This document shows positions 1-10,171 of a stretch of 64,000 bases of DNA, piece by piece. The translations under genes were made by a program, and so were the position numbers. Position 1 is the stretch's first letter. Every line of letters begins with the position of its first letter. The notes under the pieces are model-generated. The model saw nothing but the letters and a program-made list of their open reading frames with translations, made no database searches and had not been told where the DNA came from. The stretch lies in assembly GCF_020906515.1 (NCBI RefSeq), contig NC_085849.1, positions 1,178,001 through 1,242,000 of the forward strand, given 5' to 3'. This DNA comes from Vanrija pseudolonga (Eukaryota > Basidiomycota > Tremellomycetes > Trichosporonales > Trichosporonaceae).

Positions 1-1036
1 TGATTGACGAGGGGGGGACCGGCGCCTGTGGCGAGTCGGCCGGCGGGTCAATGAGGTATAGGTACGCTGCGAGCGTGTCGAGCAGGGCGCAGGGCTGGGC
101 GTGTTAGGTTGTCCCGACGCGTCGCCACCTACGAAGGGGTACTGCGGCGCAAGGCGGTAGTTTGGGGTGAACGCCCGCGCGCCCGCTTTCTTGGCGTGCT
201 TCTGGATCTGGTACCGGTGGAGGTTGACGCTGGAGAAGAAGAATGCGCCGCCTGGGGGATGGGGTCAGCGGCGCTGGGGATGGGGTTTTGCGTGCCACTC
301 ACCGTGGACGTAGAACAAGACCCGGTCACCGCACACATCGGCCCCCGACCCGTCCTTGACTGGTCTGCGCGTGCGGTGGAGGAGGTGCTCGAAGCCATGC
401 CACGACATGCGCCTGCTAGCCCCGCGCCGGCTGCTGCTGCTGTTGCTGGCTGCGGGCGACGCGTTTGCCCGGGTCGCGTGTGACTGCTTCACGCGCTCGG
501 TGTAGTCTTTCGGCTTGGCATCAGCCGTGGGTTTTACTCTCGACCTCACCTCTAGCCACTCGGCCTCGAGCTCGCGCCCGCGCACCTGCCACCACTTGTC
601 CCCGCCGACGAGGCCCACGAGGTCCCCGTCGCGGGTGTACGTCCGCAGGTGGTCCGCCACGAGGCCGGCGGCGCGCTCGATCGTCGCCTCGGGAATCCCG
701 ACCCACTCCTTGTGCCAGCCGCCGTCTGGGGTCAGTCGTCACGCCACCAGCTGTGGGCTCACGCGAGTCGGGCACCTCCTGCCCCGAGAAGCTCTGCACC
801 TCCTCTACGGGGTGCGCCATCGAGTAATCGAGGAACCGCCGGATGACCTTGACTCCTGCGTCGTACCGCAGCTGGTTGACGGGCAGGTCATTGATGCCGA
901 CTGGCGACCCGGCGAGTGCCTCGGCGTCCTTTGGCTTTGCGTGCCGCGCCGGCCAGGACGCACAGTGCTCCACCGCGGCCGAGAGCACCGTCGGCGTGGC
1001 CATGAGCACGACGTTTCCCGTGCTGAATGGCGACAT
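1..1036 (-). CDS. Alpha/beta hydrolase, steryl acetyl hydrolase-like (3' end off the window)
   Basis: The gene reads leftward from ATG at 1036 and leaves the window at base 1. Four exons fit: 1036-763, 725-303, 251-133 and 94 to the edge, with introns of 37, 51 and 38 nt showing GTGAGC/GTGAGT/GTAGGT donors and CAG ends. Joining exons 2 and 3 gives FYVHGGAFFFSS, the HGG oxyanion-hole motif of the hormone-sensitive-lipase-like alpha/beta hydrolases. It is followed by HRYQIQKHAKK and YRLAPQYPFPCAL, which are typical of fungal steryl acetyl hydrolases and related esterases. The catalytic GDSAGG serine and the C-terminal Asp and His should lie beyond the edge. The likely role is hydrolysis of acetylated sterols or other carboxylic esters; the substrate cannot be read here. 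Confidence 0.85.
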
Positions 1037-2779
1037 GGTGGTGGTACTGGTGGTGTGGTGGTGGTGATGAAAGTTGAGACACAGCGTTGGAGCGACCGAT
1101 ACAGGCCACGCGGCTGTGCTGCTGCTGCATGCTACGACTTATGCGCGCCGCAGCTCGGGCACGGCTTGCCTTTGGGCCCGAGCCGACGTCGGGCCGTCAG
1201 TCAGTTTGTGTCTTGTAGGTGCGTGTCATTTGCGTCGTCGTGGGTCGGCGAGGACCGGGACCCGCGTTGAGGTCGACGCAGTGGCCCAGACTTGGCAACA
1301 ACACAATTCCGCCTAGTTTGCCAGAAAACGCCACCTCCACTGACGCGACAACTTGGCAGTGGCTCCACTCGAGTGGGCGGGCAGTGGGGCCATCTCCGCT
1401 CGACAGTGGCAGTTGACATGCTGCTCGCTCGACCTGTCGCGCCGAACGGTGCATGAAGAATGCTGCTGTACAAGTGGAGCATGGGTCGTCGGAAGAGGCA
1501 TGTACACTGCATACCCGCTCCGCATCACCGAGGCAGTGTAATCCGCGGAGGCTTCGTAGTCGCGTCGTAGGCCCCCCGTGATCAAGCCCCAAGCAAGGCG
1601 TGTTCCTCGCCACCGTTCATCTGGGTAAGGGAACGCGCATTAGGGTGATTGGAACCTCGCGTAGACGGGACATGTGATCTCAAGGGAGTGATCTGCATCG
1701 GCAAGTGTGCATGGTGGGTGCACCGGGTACGAGTTTGGTACACATACCTCGACAATCTCAAGTGGAATGTCAATGGCGACCTACATCAGTATCGCACTTC
1801 ATCGGCACGACCCGTCGACTTCGTCTTACTCGAAAACAGAGGCCTGTGTGTTCGTCTGCACTGGGGTACCCGTCGTACTATCCATCCGGGGATAACTGGG
1901 TACCGAGCACCGTTGAGGCGGCGAGTGTCGACGGGGTGACGCGGGCTCGTCGTCATCGCCACAGTGGACCAAGCGAGCGACTGCAGCAGGCGTATCTCAT
2001 ATCGATTCCTAGATTTGTATTAGATTCGGCCCGGGATTAGGAGACCGGCGGCTACGAGCAGTGGGCAGGATGAGCGAGACGTTGGCGGATGTCTATTCGC
2101 CAGCCACCGGGAGTCGCAACTTCTCCAGTAGAGTCTAGTCCCTCTATGCAACGTGACACAGGCCCAGCCATTACATGTTTCACACAAGATCGAAGGTCTG
2201 GTACAAACCAGTGCGAGGACCGTCCGCCACGTGCCCACAGACACTGCTGCTACTCGACTTGGCCATGTACATCCCGACTTGTGCTTGTGGCGGCGAAAGC
2301 CCCGCCACGACAGTCAGTCTTAACCATGCCACCTCCCACCGCCAAGCATTCAGTTGCTCGCCCGCGCCCAGGATGATCAATGGGCGGCTCACAGCCGATA
2401 GCGTTGACTCGGAGTGCACGGATATCGTGAGAAGGCCGGTTTGACGGGAGACATTGTCTACTCGATTTGTGTGGTGTCTTTGCTGTCGGGCGTGGGCCGA
2501 CGGTGGAAAGGAAATAGACTGTCGATAAGGATTTCTAATGTATATTTGATGCCGCTAATGCCTGATTACAAAATATATTACGTGTATAAGGCGCCTTTAG
2601 TGTCCAAGATCCGGTGTCGGGCCGTATCAAAATGATGCGCGCGCACCAACCCGTCCGAGTCGAAAGTCAGAAACGGGCAGCCACCAGCCAGCAGCCAGCC
2701 AGCGAGCAAGCCACGGCGGTCGAGCACTTTAAACGACGAGGTGGTATCCAACAACAACACTGCAACAACCACTATAACC
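1037..2779. other. Gene-poor intergenic region, 1.7 kb
   Basis: This is the shared upstream region of the leftward hydrolase and the rightward AsnRS gene. Open frames here are short, overlap on both strands and show no family motif. One CACGTG box lies at 2228-2233. I see no tRNA, transposon or clear repeat. Confidence 0.6.
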
Positions 2780-4625
2780 ATGTCGACAGACGCACTCGCA
2801 TCTGCCGTCGCTGACAAGCTCAGCGTCAGCGGCTCTAGTGCGTAGCTACATCATCAGTCGAGATTAGCTGACGCTCCACAGAGCCCACGCTCTACGTCGA
2901 CGAGAAGAAGGGCTCCGACGAGACGGGCAAGGGCACCCAGGATGCGCCCTTCGCCACCCCCGTCGGCGCGTACCTCTCGCTCGCTCCCTCGACCGCGTCC
3001 GACAAGGACCCCCTGAGCGTCGTCAACATCCTCGTCCGCAAGGAGGCCGAGGGCGACGCGCCTGCCGAGTGGGCCGAGCTCTCGGGTGCCGGCAAGAAGA
3101 AGCTCGCCAAGGGCGTCGACCTCCAGAGGAAGAAGGCCGCCAAGCTCGCTGCCGACGGCGAGAGGCTCGAGAAGGAGCGTCTCGAGACTGAGGCCCGTGA
3201 GAAGAAGCGCCGCGAGGAGGCCGCCCAGATCAAGCTCGTCGAGGACCCCTCCAAGCCCGCTGCCAAGAAGGTGGGTTATCGAGAACTGTGGCCGCACGAC
3301 TAACCCACCAGGCCAAGCTCTACCAGCTCCCGGAGCTCATCGGCGACCGCGTCCGTCTCCAGGGCTGGGTCCACCGCTTGCGTACCCAGAAGACCAACTA
3401 CTTCATCATCCTCCGTGACGGCTCGGGCCCCCTCGCCCAGCTCGTCCTCTCCGGTGACGCCATCAAGACGCTCGACGCTCTTGACCTGACTGTTGAGTCG
3501 ACCATCGAGGCCACTGGCACGATCCAGAAGGTCAAGGAGGGCCAGAGCGCTCCCCAGGGTGTTGAGATCGTCGTCGACTGGTGGAAGATTGTTGGCCGTG
3601 CTCCCTCTGGCGACGACGCTTTCGAGGGCCGCCTCTCGGCCGACACTGACGCCTCGATCCGTGCCGACCTCCGTCACCTCGAGCTCCGTGGCGAGACCGC
3701 CACTGCTGTTATGCGCTTCCGTGCCCTCCTCCTCCGCTACTTCCGCGAGTACTTCAACACCAAGCGCATCACCGAGGTCACTCCCCCCTGCATGGTGCAG
3801 ACCTCGGTCGAGGGTGGTTCGACCCTCTTCTCGTTCGACTACTACGGTGCCCCCGCGTACCTTACCCAGTCGAGCCAGCTGTACCTCGAGACTGTCCTCC
3901 CCTCGCTCGGCGACGTCTACTGCATTCAGGAGTCGTTCCGTGCCGAGAAGTCATTGACCCGTCGTCACCTGTCCGAGTACACCCACCTCGAGGCCGAGCT
4001 CGTGTTCATCAAGTTCAACGACCTCCTCGACCACCTCGAGGACATCATCTGCACGGTCGTCGACAACCTCCTTGCCGACCCCGTCGCGTCCGAGATCATC
4101 AAGACTTTGCACCCTGAGTTCGTTCCCCCCTCGCGCCCCTTCCTCCGTCTCGACTACAAGGATGCCATCAAGTACCTCAACGAGCACGGTATCAAGAAGG
4201 AGGACGGCTCGGACCACGTCGTCGGCGACGACATTGCCGAGGCCGCTGAGCGCAAGATGACCGACCAGATCAACCGCCCTATCCTTCTCATCAACTTCCC
4301 CAAGATCCTCAAGTCGTTCTACATGAAGGCTATCGAGGGCGACGAGGACTTTACCGAGTCGGTCGACGTTCTTGTTCCTGGCGTCGGCGAGGTTGTCGGC
4401 GGTTCGATGCGTATCTCGGACTTTGACGAGCTCATGGCCGGCTACAAGCGTGAGGGCATTCCCCACGAGCCCTACTACTGGTTCACCGACCAGCGCAAGT
4501 ACGGCACGACCGAGCACGGTGGCTACGGTCTCGGTGTTGAGCGCTTCATTGCCTGGTTCCTCAAGCGCTGGACTGTCCGCGAGGCGTCATTGTACCCTCG
4601 TTACATGGGCCGTGCAACGCCGTAA
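2780..4625 (+). CDS. DED81: Asparaginyl-tRNA synthetase, cytoplasmic
   Basis: The enzyme charges tRNA-Asn with asparagine in the cytosol. Three exons (2780-2837, 2882-3270, 3312-4625) join to about 586 residues. The N-terminal third is a lysine- and glutamate-rich eukaryotic extension. It is followed by an OB-fold anticodon-binding domain (RVRLQGWVHRLRTQ, about residues 157-170) and a class II catalytic core. Motif 2 is seen as CIQESFRAEKSLTRRHLSEY and motif 3 as GGYGLGVERFIAWFL. The C-terminus SLYPRYMGRATP is characteristic of eukaryotic AsnRS rather than AspRS or LysRS. The start at 2780 is the first ATG, in the context ACC-ATG, and leads directly into the conserved extension. Intron 2 ends in a CTAAC branch site and CCACCAG. 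Confidence 0.95.
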
Positions 4626-4740
4626 TGTAGAGGGAGAGGTCGATATGGGGTTAGATGCATGGCGATTTATTGTAGAGACGAGGTCAGGCCGGTCAGGGTG
4701 CAGATAAGTCGCGACGATAGTCATGCCGATTAACTTTTGC

Positions 4741-4746
4741 CACGTG
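4741..4746. promoter_or_regulatory. CACGTG E-box upstream of EFG1
   Basis: This is a perfect CACGTG palindrome 96 bases before the EFG1 start codon. It is the core site of Cbf1-type bHLH factors. The functional role is inferred. Confidence 0.5.
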
Positions 4747-4841
4747 GGGGAATACAGAAATTTCTGTAGCTGTAGTGGAGGTTGTGCAAGATGCGACCCG
4801 ATTGTCCCATCTCGATCAACAACTCTTCTCCACACGACACG

Positions 4842-5821
4842 ATGCCAGCCGAGCGACATCAACGACCAAAGCGACACTCCAGCGGCGGGGGCAACGACCG
4901 CGCTGGGTCGTCGTCCAAGACGGCGTCGGGGCACAAGAAGCCGCTGCCGCTGGAGAAGCGCAGCGCGGACGGCATCCCGGGTCTGTCGAAGCTCAAGGGG
5001 TCGATCCGGCAGACGAAGCGGCTGCTTGCGAAGGTGTGTAGCGGGATGGCCCAAGCTGGGCATCACTCGTAGACCTTCAGCTTACTTACGCCGCCAGGAC
5101 AACCTCGAGCCCAGCCTCCGCGTGCAGACACAGCGCCGCCTCGCGGCCCTCGAGGCCGACCTCGCGACGGCGCAGAAGCGCGACGTCGAGCGCAAGAACG
5201 GCGCGAAGTACCACGCCGTACGTAGCCTCTGCTCACCCCCTTATCACCCAACTAACCCCCCCAGGTCAAGTTCTTTGAGCGGCAAAAGCTCACGCGCGTG
5301 ATCAAGCGCGCGCAGCGCAAGCTTGGCGGGGAGAAGAAGCTCAGCGGGAAGAAGCTGGCCAAGGCCGAGGCCGAGCTCGCCGATGCGAGGGTCATGCTCA
5401 ACTATGTGCTGCACTTCCCGTGAGTAGAGAGCGCGCTGCTCAGCACGGCGCCAGGCGTGTGCTGCCATCTCGTGCTGACGCCACGCCCAGCAACACGCAA
5501 AAGTACATCTCGCTCTTCCCCTCGGACGCCAAGGACAAGGCAAAGGACGGCGGCGACGACGACGATGACGAGGGCTTCAAGCTCCCGCCTCTGCTCTCGC
5601 AGTCTGCCGACGGGCTGGACGAGTCGGCGCGGAAACGGCGCGAGATGCTGCTCGAGACGCAGCGCCTCATGGGCGAGGGCAAGCTGAGCGCCACGCCCGA
5701 GGAGGAGGGCGCCGGCGCCGCTCGCCGCGACGTCGACATTGCGCCCAAGGCTGTCGTGGCCGCTGCGGCGGAGGAGGAGAAGGAGGCGTCGGATGCCGAG
5801 GACGACTTCTTCGAGGGGTAG
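4842..5821 (+). CDS. EFG1: rRNA-processing protein EFG1
   Basis: EFG1 is a nucleolar factor needed for early pre-rRNA cleavages that lead to 18S rRNA. Four exons (4842-5033, 5098-5217, 5265-5419, 5491-5821) give about 265 residues. The family core is clear: GLSKLKGSIRQTKRLLAK, then LRVQTQRRLAALEADLA, then KFFERQKLTRVIKRAQRKL, predicted as long basic helices or coiled coil. The tail is acidic (a GDDDDDEGF stretch and a terminal DAEDDFFEG). An in-frame ATG at 4791 would add 17 residues; 4842 is preferred because it sits at the conserved basic start. A CACGTG box lies at 4741-4746, about 100 bases upstream. Confidence 0.9.
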
Positions 5822-5942
5822 GAAGGGGTTAGAGCAGGCGCAGACTTGTATGTAATGATTGTTCAGAGATACATGCTGGTCTACAGCAGCGACCAGCGCG
5901 GTACGAAGATATCTATGATGTGGTCTAGGCGGCTGCTTACGC

Positions 5943-8011
5943 TTACGCCGACACGAGACCCGAGTGGAAGTTGAAGTTGTACAGCTTGTCCTGCCAGCAG
6001 CCAGCGGTGATGGGCACCTCGGAGGTGCCGGATGCCGAGCCGGCGCCGGACGAGAGCTCAAACTTCTGCTGGCCAGTGCCCATGGGCACCTCAAAGACCT
6101 GGATACCGGCCTGGGCGTCGAGCGTGACTGGCGCATTCGAGCCCGAAGTAACAGTGACCTTGGCGCCGCTCTTCGAGGACACGGCGACAAAGACGACGTC
6201 GGCGACAAACTCCCAGCCCTGCGGCTTGCCGGCCGGCACGCCGCCCGGCTGGACGTCCTTGCTCGCGCTGCCCTTTACGGGGTCGGTGGCGTCGCACGAC
6301 GCAGACTTGAGGTGCGGGCGGTGCCAGTACACGACAAAGTCCTTGTCCACGACGGGCGCCTTGCCGCCCGCCTTGTACGCCTTGATGAAGGGCACGGCGA
6401 GGTCCATGAGCTTGGTGTGGTCCAGCCCCGCGGCGTAGTCGGCGCTCCCGTCGTCGCCTGCCGCGGCGGGCCGCGGGCCGACGTGGTGCGACTCGCCAAA
6501 GTCGTTCCAGGTCACAATCTCGACGTACTGCGGCGCCAGGTCGAGGATCTGCTGCCACCTGTAGTGCCACAGCTGCTCCGACTTGAACAGGAAGTTCTTG
6601 GTGTACGACTTGTCCGAGCCGATGTGGGTGAAGACTGGGGGAAGTCAGCTCTGGGCTCAAAGTGGTGCGCCACATGACACTTACACCAAGGCGACACGGG
6701 CGCCATGTAGTCCTTGTTGTTCTTGCCCACGAGTGCCTGGTACGCCTTGTCCGTGTCGGTGTTGAGGCTCGCGTCGACGGGGATGTTGTTCTCCTGGCCC
6801 GGCCAAGCGTGCCACGAGAAGAGGCCGTCGAGGGCCGCGCTGGCGATCTGGCTCTGCGTGCCCGCGTCGTCGGGGCGCAGGTTGCCGGGGATAATGTGCA
6901 GGGGGAAGCCGACCTGCTGCTTAACGCTCGCCCAGTCGAAGCCGGCACCGATAAACGTCGAGACAAACGCCGCATTGTTCGCCTTGACCTTGAGCTGGGC
7001 GGGCTTGGACGCCCACTCCTTGAGGTAGCTGACGACGTCGGCGACCTGGTCGTTCTTCCACCAGTTGAAGTCGAACGACAGGAAGACCTTGAACCCGAGC
7101 GCCTCGGCGGCATTGTACGCGTTGGTCAACTGCGCGTGGTTGTACTCGTCGCGGCCAATGTTGAGCGCGAACGCGTCCACGCCGTACAACTGCGCCTTGC
7201 GGATGTCGGCCTCCCAGTCGGCCTGCTGGTACGGCCACGTGATGCCGACCATGAAGTGCGCAAAGACGAGCTTGTCCGACGAAGCACCAGCGTCGGGCAC
7301 GGGCGCGCCCGTGGCGTCGGGACGCGAGGCATTGCCCGAGTCCGGGGCCGAGGAGAAGGTCGTGGTCGGGGTAGGGCTCTGCGACGAGGTCGTGGCGGGC
7401 GAGCCAGACGTCGGTGCAGCGCTCTGCTGCGACGAGGCCGGGGTGATACCACTCTCGGACGAGGTCGAGGTCGAGGCCGAGACAGAGGGAGTGGCTGATG
7501 CAGAGGCTGACGCAGAGGCAGACGCAGAGGACGAAGGGCTTGTGGCAGGCGTGGGAATGCCATCGCTCTTGGCGCCACTAGGACTAGCCGCGGGAGCCTC
7601 CCCGGGCGTACCGGCGGGAGAGGGCTGCGACTGGACGGCCGTCGGCGCGAGGCTGGGGCTGGCGCTGACGTCGGGGCTCGCGGTCGGGGCCGTGCCGTTG
7701 GCCGAGGACGAGGGGGCCGAAGAGGAGGGGAGGACGATGTCGGACGGGCCGGACGGCGTGGGTGCCGACGGTGCTGCCGATGAGGACTTGGACTTGGGGC
7801 GGCACTTTGGTGCCACGGCCGACGCGGTGGTGAAGAACGAGCTCACGCTGCTTGTGCTGCTGCTGCTGCTGCCGGACGCACTGGCCACATCGCTGCTCGT
7901 CGTCGCGTTCGGGGCGATTGTGAGCCGCGGCTCCAGGCGGCGGCGCTTGACCGGCGAGGCAGCGGCGCCGGTGAGCGCCAGGAGCGCGCCGAGGACGAAC
8001 GTGGCCTTCAT
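5943..8011 (-). CDS. Secreted glycoside hydrolase family 71, alpha-1,3-glucanase (mutanase)
   Basis: The protein likely cleaves alpha-1,3-glucan in fungal cell walls, during remodelling or as a secreted mutanase. Two exons (8011-6685 and 6634-5943) join across a 50-nt intron to about 672 residues. The first 18 or so residues (MKATFVLGALLALTGAAA) are a signal peptide followed by a KRRR dibasic site. About residues 30-235 form a Ser/Thr/Pro/Ala-rich, probably O-glycosylated linker. The GH71 domain begins at VFAHFMVGITWPYQQADWE, continues through GVDAFALNIGRDEYN and FLSFDFNWW, and contains EIVTWNDFGESHHVGP, the most conserved GH71 block. The order linker then catalytic domain is unusual, since many GH71 enzymes place such regions after the domain. 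A TATAAG element lies about 115 bases upstream on this strand. Confidence 0.92.
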
Positions 8012-8546
8012 GTGAATCTAACTTTTGCGGGATCGGAGGTGGAGGGGGGGCAGCGGACACCGGGTCCTGGTCAGTGGAGAGAGAGAGGGTGATGGGATGA
8101 AGAGACGCTCTTGTCTCCGCGGCGATCTTATACCAGACCATATGCATGCGGCAAGCAGCTCGACGTGTTTGTCGTCGCTAACCATTGTTGTATGGGGTGG
8201 GGTGGGGGTCGGGGTGCCTCGACGAAACAAAGAGACGACGTCAGGATAGCCTGTCACAGAATGTCGCCCCTGTTCCTCGTTGCTGGAACTGGGTGCCGCG
8301 AGCGAGCAGGGCCCAGAGCCGCCGGGCAGTACAGAAGGTAGAAATGGTGGACGAGTAGAGGATGGATAGTGGGAACGAGACGAGCAAGGTTGGATGGTGT
8401 GATGCGCCAAAACCATGTGTTACGAGACGCGTCGTAAGGGCGGGCGGGCACGCTGTGGCACCAACCTCCCGACGACAGCTCCCGACACAGACAAACCGGC
8501 GGCACTGCACCGCCGGCCACAGGGCTGTGCCGTGTCCGCGTCGTCC
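8012..8546. other. Intergenic region between GH71 and ClpP
   Basis: This is the promoter of the GH71 gene plus the 3' flank of ClpP. Apart from the TATA-like element at 8125-8132, I see no gene or repeat. Confidence 0.5.
8125..8132 (-). promoter_or_regulatory. TATA-like element of the GH71 gene
   Basis: Read on the minus strand this is TATAAGAT, 114-121 bases before the GH71 start codon. The position suits a fungal TATA box; this is inference from sequence alone. Confidence 0.4.
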
Positions 8547-9847
8547 TCACGCGTCACTCTCCTGGTTCCTGCTGCTTGAGCCGTCACCCAGCTCGGCGTC
8601 CTCGTCCTTTGCGCGCCGCTCCACAATCTTGTCGACAATGCCAAAGTCGAGGGCCTCGGCTGCCGTCATGAAGTAGTCACGTTCCAGGGCTTTCTCTGCA
8701 AGGCGACCAGTGTCAGCAGGTTGGGCCATCTCACTGCACCCTTCCCCTGGCCTGGGCCACTCACCAAACCGCTCCCTCGCAACGCCGCGTTCCTCGCCCT
8801 CGCGCGTGCAGTGGTCGGCGTAGATGTCGGTGAGGACGGAGCGTATTCTTAGAATCTCCTTTGCGTGGAGTGCGATGTCGGATGCTTGGCCAGACGCGCC
8901 GCCCGATGGTTCTGAGGCACCCAGTTTCAGCGCCCCGGTACAGTGCACCCTTGCCACCCTTGCCAACACGGTCAACTGGCGGGGCTCGGCGTGCCCAGAA
9001 ACGCTAGATGCTGGTTCCAGCATCTCGTTGCGCCGCCAGAAGAGCTCGTCGCACCGCAGCCACCGTCGCCGCAGGCACACGCCGACAACAGCCAACCAAC
9101 CACACTCACGATGGATCATGACACTCGAGTTTTTCAGCGAGAAGCGCTTGCCCGGCTCCCCGCCAGCCAGGAGCAGCGAGCCCATGCTCGCCGCCTGGCC
9201 CAGGCAGAACGTGTGCACCGGCGCAGAAATGTACTGCATCGTGTCGTAGATGGCGAGTCCAGACGTCACGCTCCCGCCAGGCGAGTTGATGTACAGCCTG
9301 ATGGGGCGCGTCGCGTCCTCTGCCTCGAGGAAGAGGAGCTGTGCAGTCACGAGGGACGACATGGCGTCGCCGACCTGGTGGTGTTGGTGTCAGTCGCCTG
9401 TTGTTGTGTTGTGTTTGCTTGCTCGCTCGCTCGCTCGCTTGCCAGCCGTTAGCCGCTTGTGACTCACCGGCCCGCCGAGGAAGATGACGCGCTCGCGCAG
9501 CAGCCGCGAGAAGATGTCGTAGCTCCTCTCGCCGCGAGCCTAGGTAGGGCGTGTCAGCATCGGTACGTCTTGCATCCCCTGGCAGCGCGCAGCACCCAGC
9601 TGGGCCAAACACCATGCCCCAAACGCACCGTCTGCTCGACAACAATCGGCACCAGCGTGTTTCGCACAACGGGGTTGACACTGTCGTCAAGGTAGCCGCC
9701 GGGTGCGCTCGCGCCTGCGTCAAACCCGAATGTGCGTCGCAGCGCAAAGCTAATACGGGGCGACGACGACGACGACGACGCCGGCACGGCAGCAGCAGGC
9801 CGCAAGAGCTGCGCCAGAGGCCGGAGGTGGGCCGCACGGAGAGACAT
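8547..9847 (-). CDS. CLPP: ATP-dependent Clp protease proteolytic subunit, mitochondrial
   Basis: ClpP forms the double-heptamer serine-protease chamber of the mitochondrial matrix and works with the unfoldase ClpX. Five exons (9847-9629, 9539-9468, 9374-9110, 8911-8765, 8695-8547) give about 283 residues. The N-terminus is Arg/Ser/Ala-rich, consistent with a mitochondrial presequence. The family motifs follow: [48 protein letters not shown] (catalytic Ser), [15 protein letters not shown] (catalytic His, created by splicing exons 3 and 4) and [10 protein letters not shown] (catalytic Asp). Introns 3 (198 nt) and 4 (69 nt) are both multiples of three without a stop, so an unspliced message would also be readable. 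Splicing is preferred because it restores the canonical MIHQP block. Confidence 0.93.
9006..9025. other. Perfect inverted repeat inside ClpP intron 3
   Basis: The sequence AGATGCTGG, two bases, then CCAGCATCT can form a 9-bp hairpin. It lies in the middle of the unusually long 198-nt ClpP intron 3 (8912-9109). Confidence 0.6.
9419..9438. repeat. GCTC/CTCG simple repeat in a ClpP intron
   Basis: About five copies of a GCTC tetranucleotide lie inside ClpP intron 2 (9375-9467). Confidence 0.6.
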
Positions 9848-10171
9848 GGTTGAGGGTGATGTGACGATGCAAAGAGAGTTGGTCGTCGTTGTTACCAGCT
9901 CGAGCAACAACGGCAATGACGGAGGCGTCGGCGTCACTCGGTCAGTCGGCAAAGTGGAGGTCCGGTCGCATGACGGAATCCGCAACCCGACACACTGTGG
10001 CAACAAACCGCCTGCACCTGCACCCTCCTGCTTTCCTGCTGCTTTAGACTCACAATGGGCCATGCATGTAAACAATACTGTGATGAGGGTGATACAATAT
10101 AGGGATGGGGGCAGGGACAACAGATGGGGAACGCTCGCTCGCTGGCGTTTTTACTACGACTGCTGCTATCA
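9848..10171. other. Intergenic region between ClpP and TAF12
   Basis: This is the ClpP promoter and the 3' flank of TAF12. I see no gene, RNA or clear motif in it. Confidence 0.5.

Noticed and set aside
1037-2779. A decayed gene or mobile element in the 1.7 kb gap
   Set aside because: No terminal repeats, target duplications or transposase or polymerase motifs were seen, and the frames show no homology I recognise.
4791-4841. Upstream in-frame ATG for EFG1
   Set aside because: It would add only a non-conserved 17-residue stretch. The ATG at 4842 opens the basic region expected of the family, though the longer form is not excluded.
6091-7498. Long frames on both strands overlapping the GH71 gene
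   Set aside because: They are shadows of the GH71 coding frame, made of Arg/Ser/Thr strings, and the GH71 signal peptide and catalytic motifs fix the true frame.
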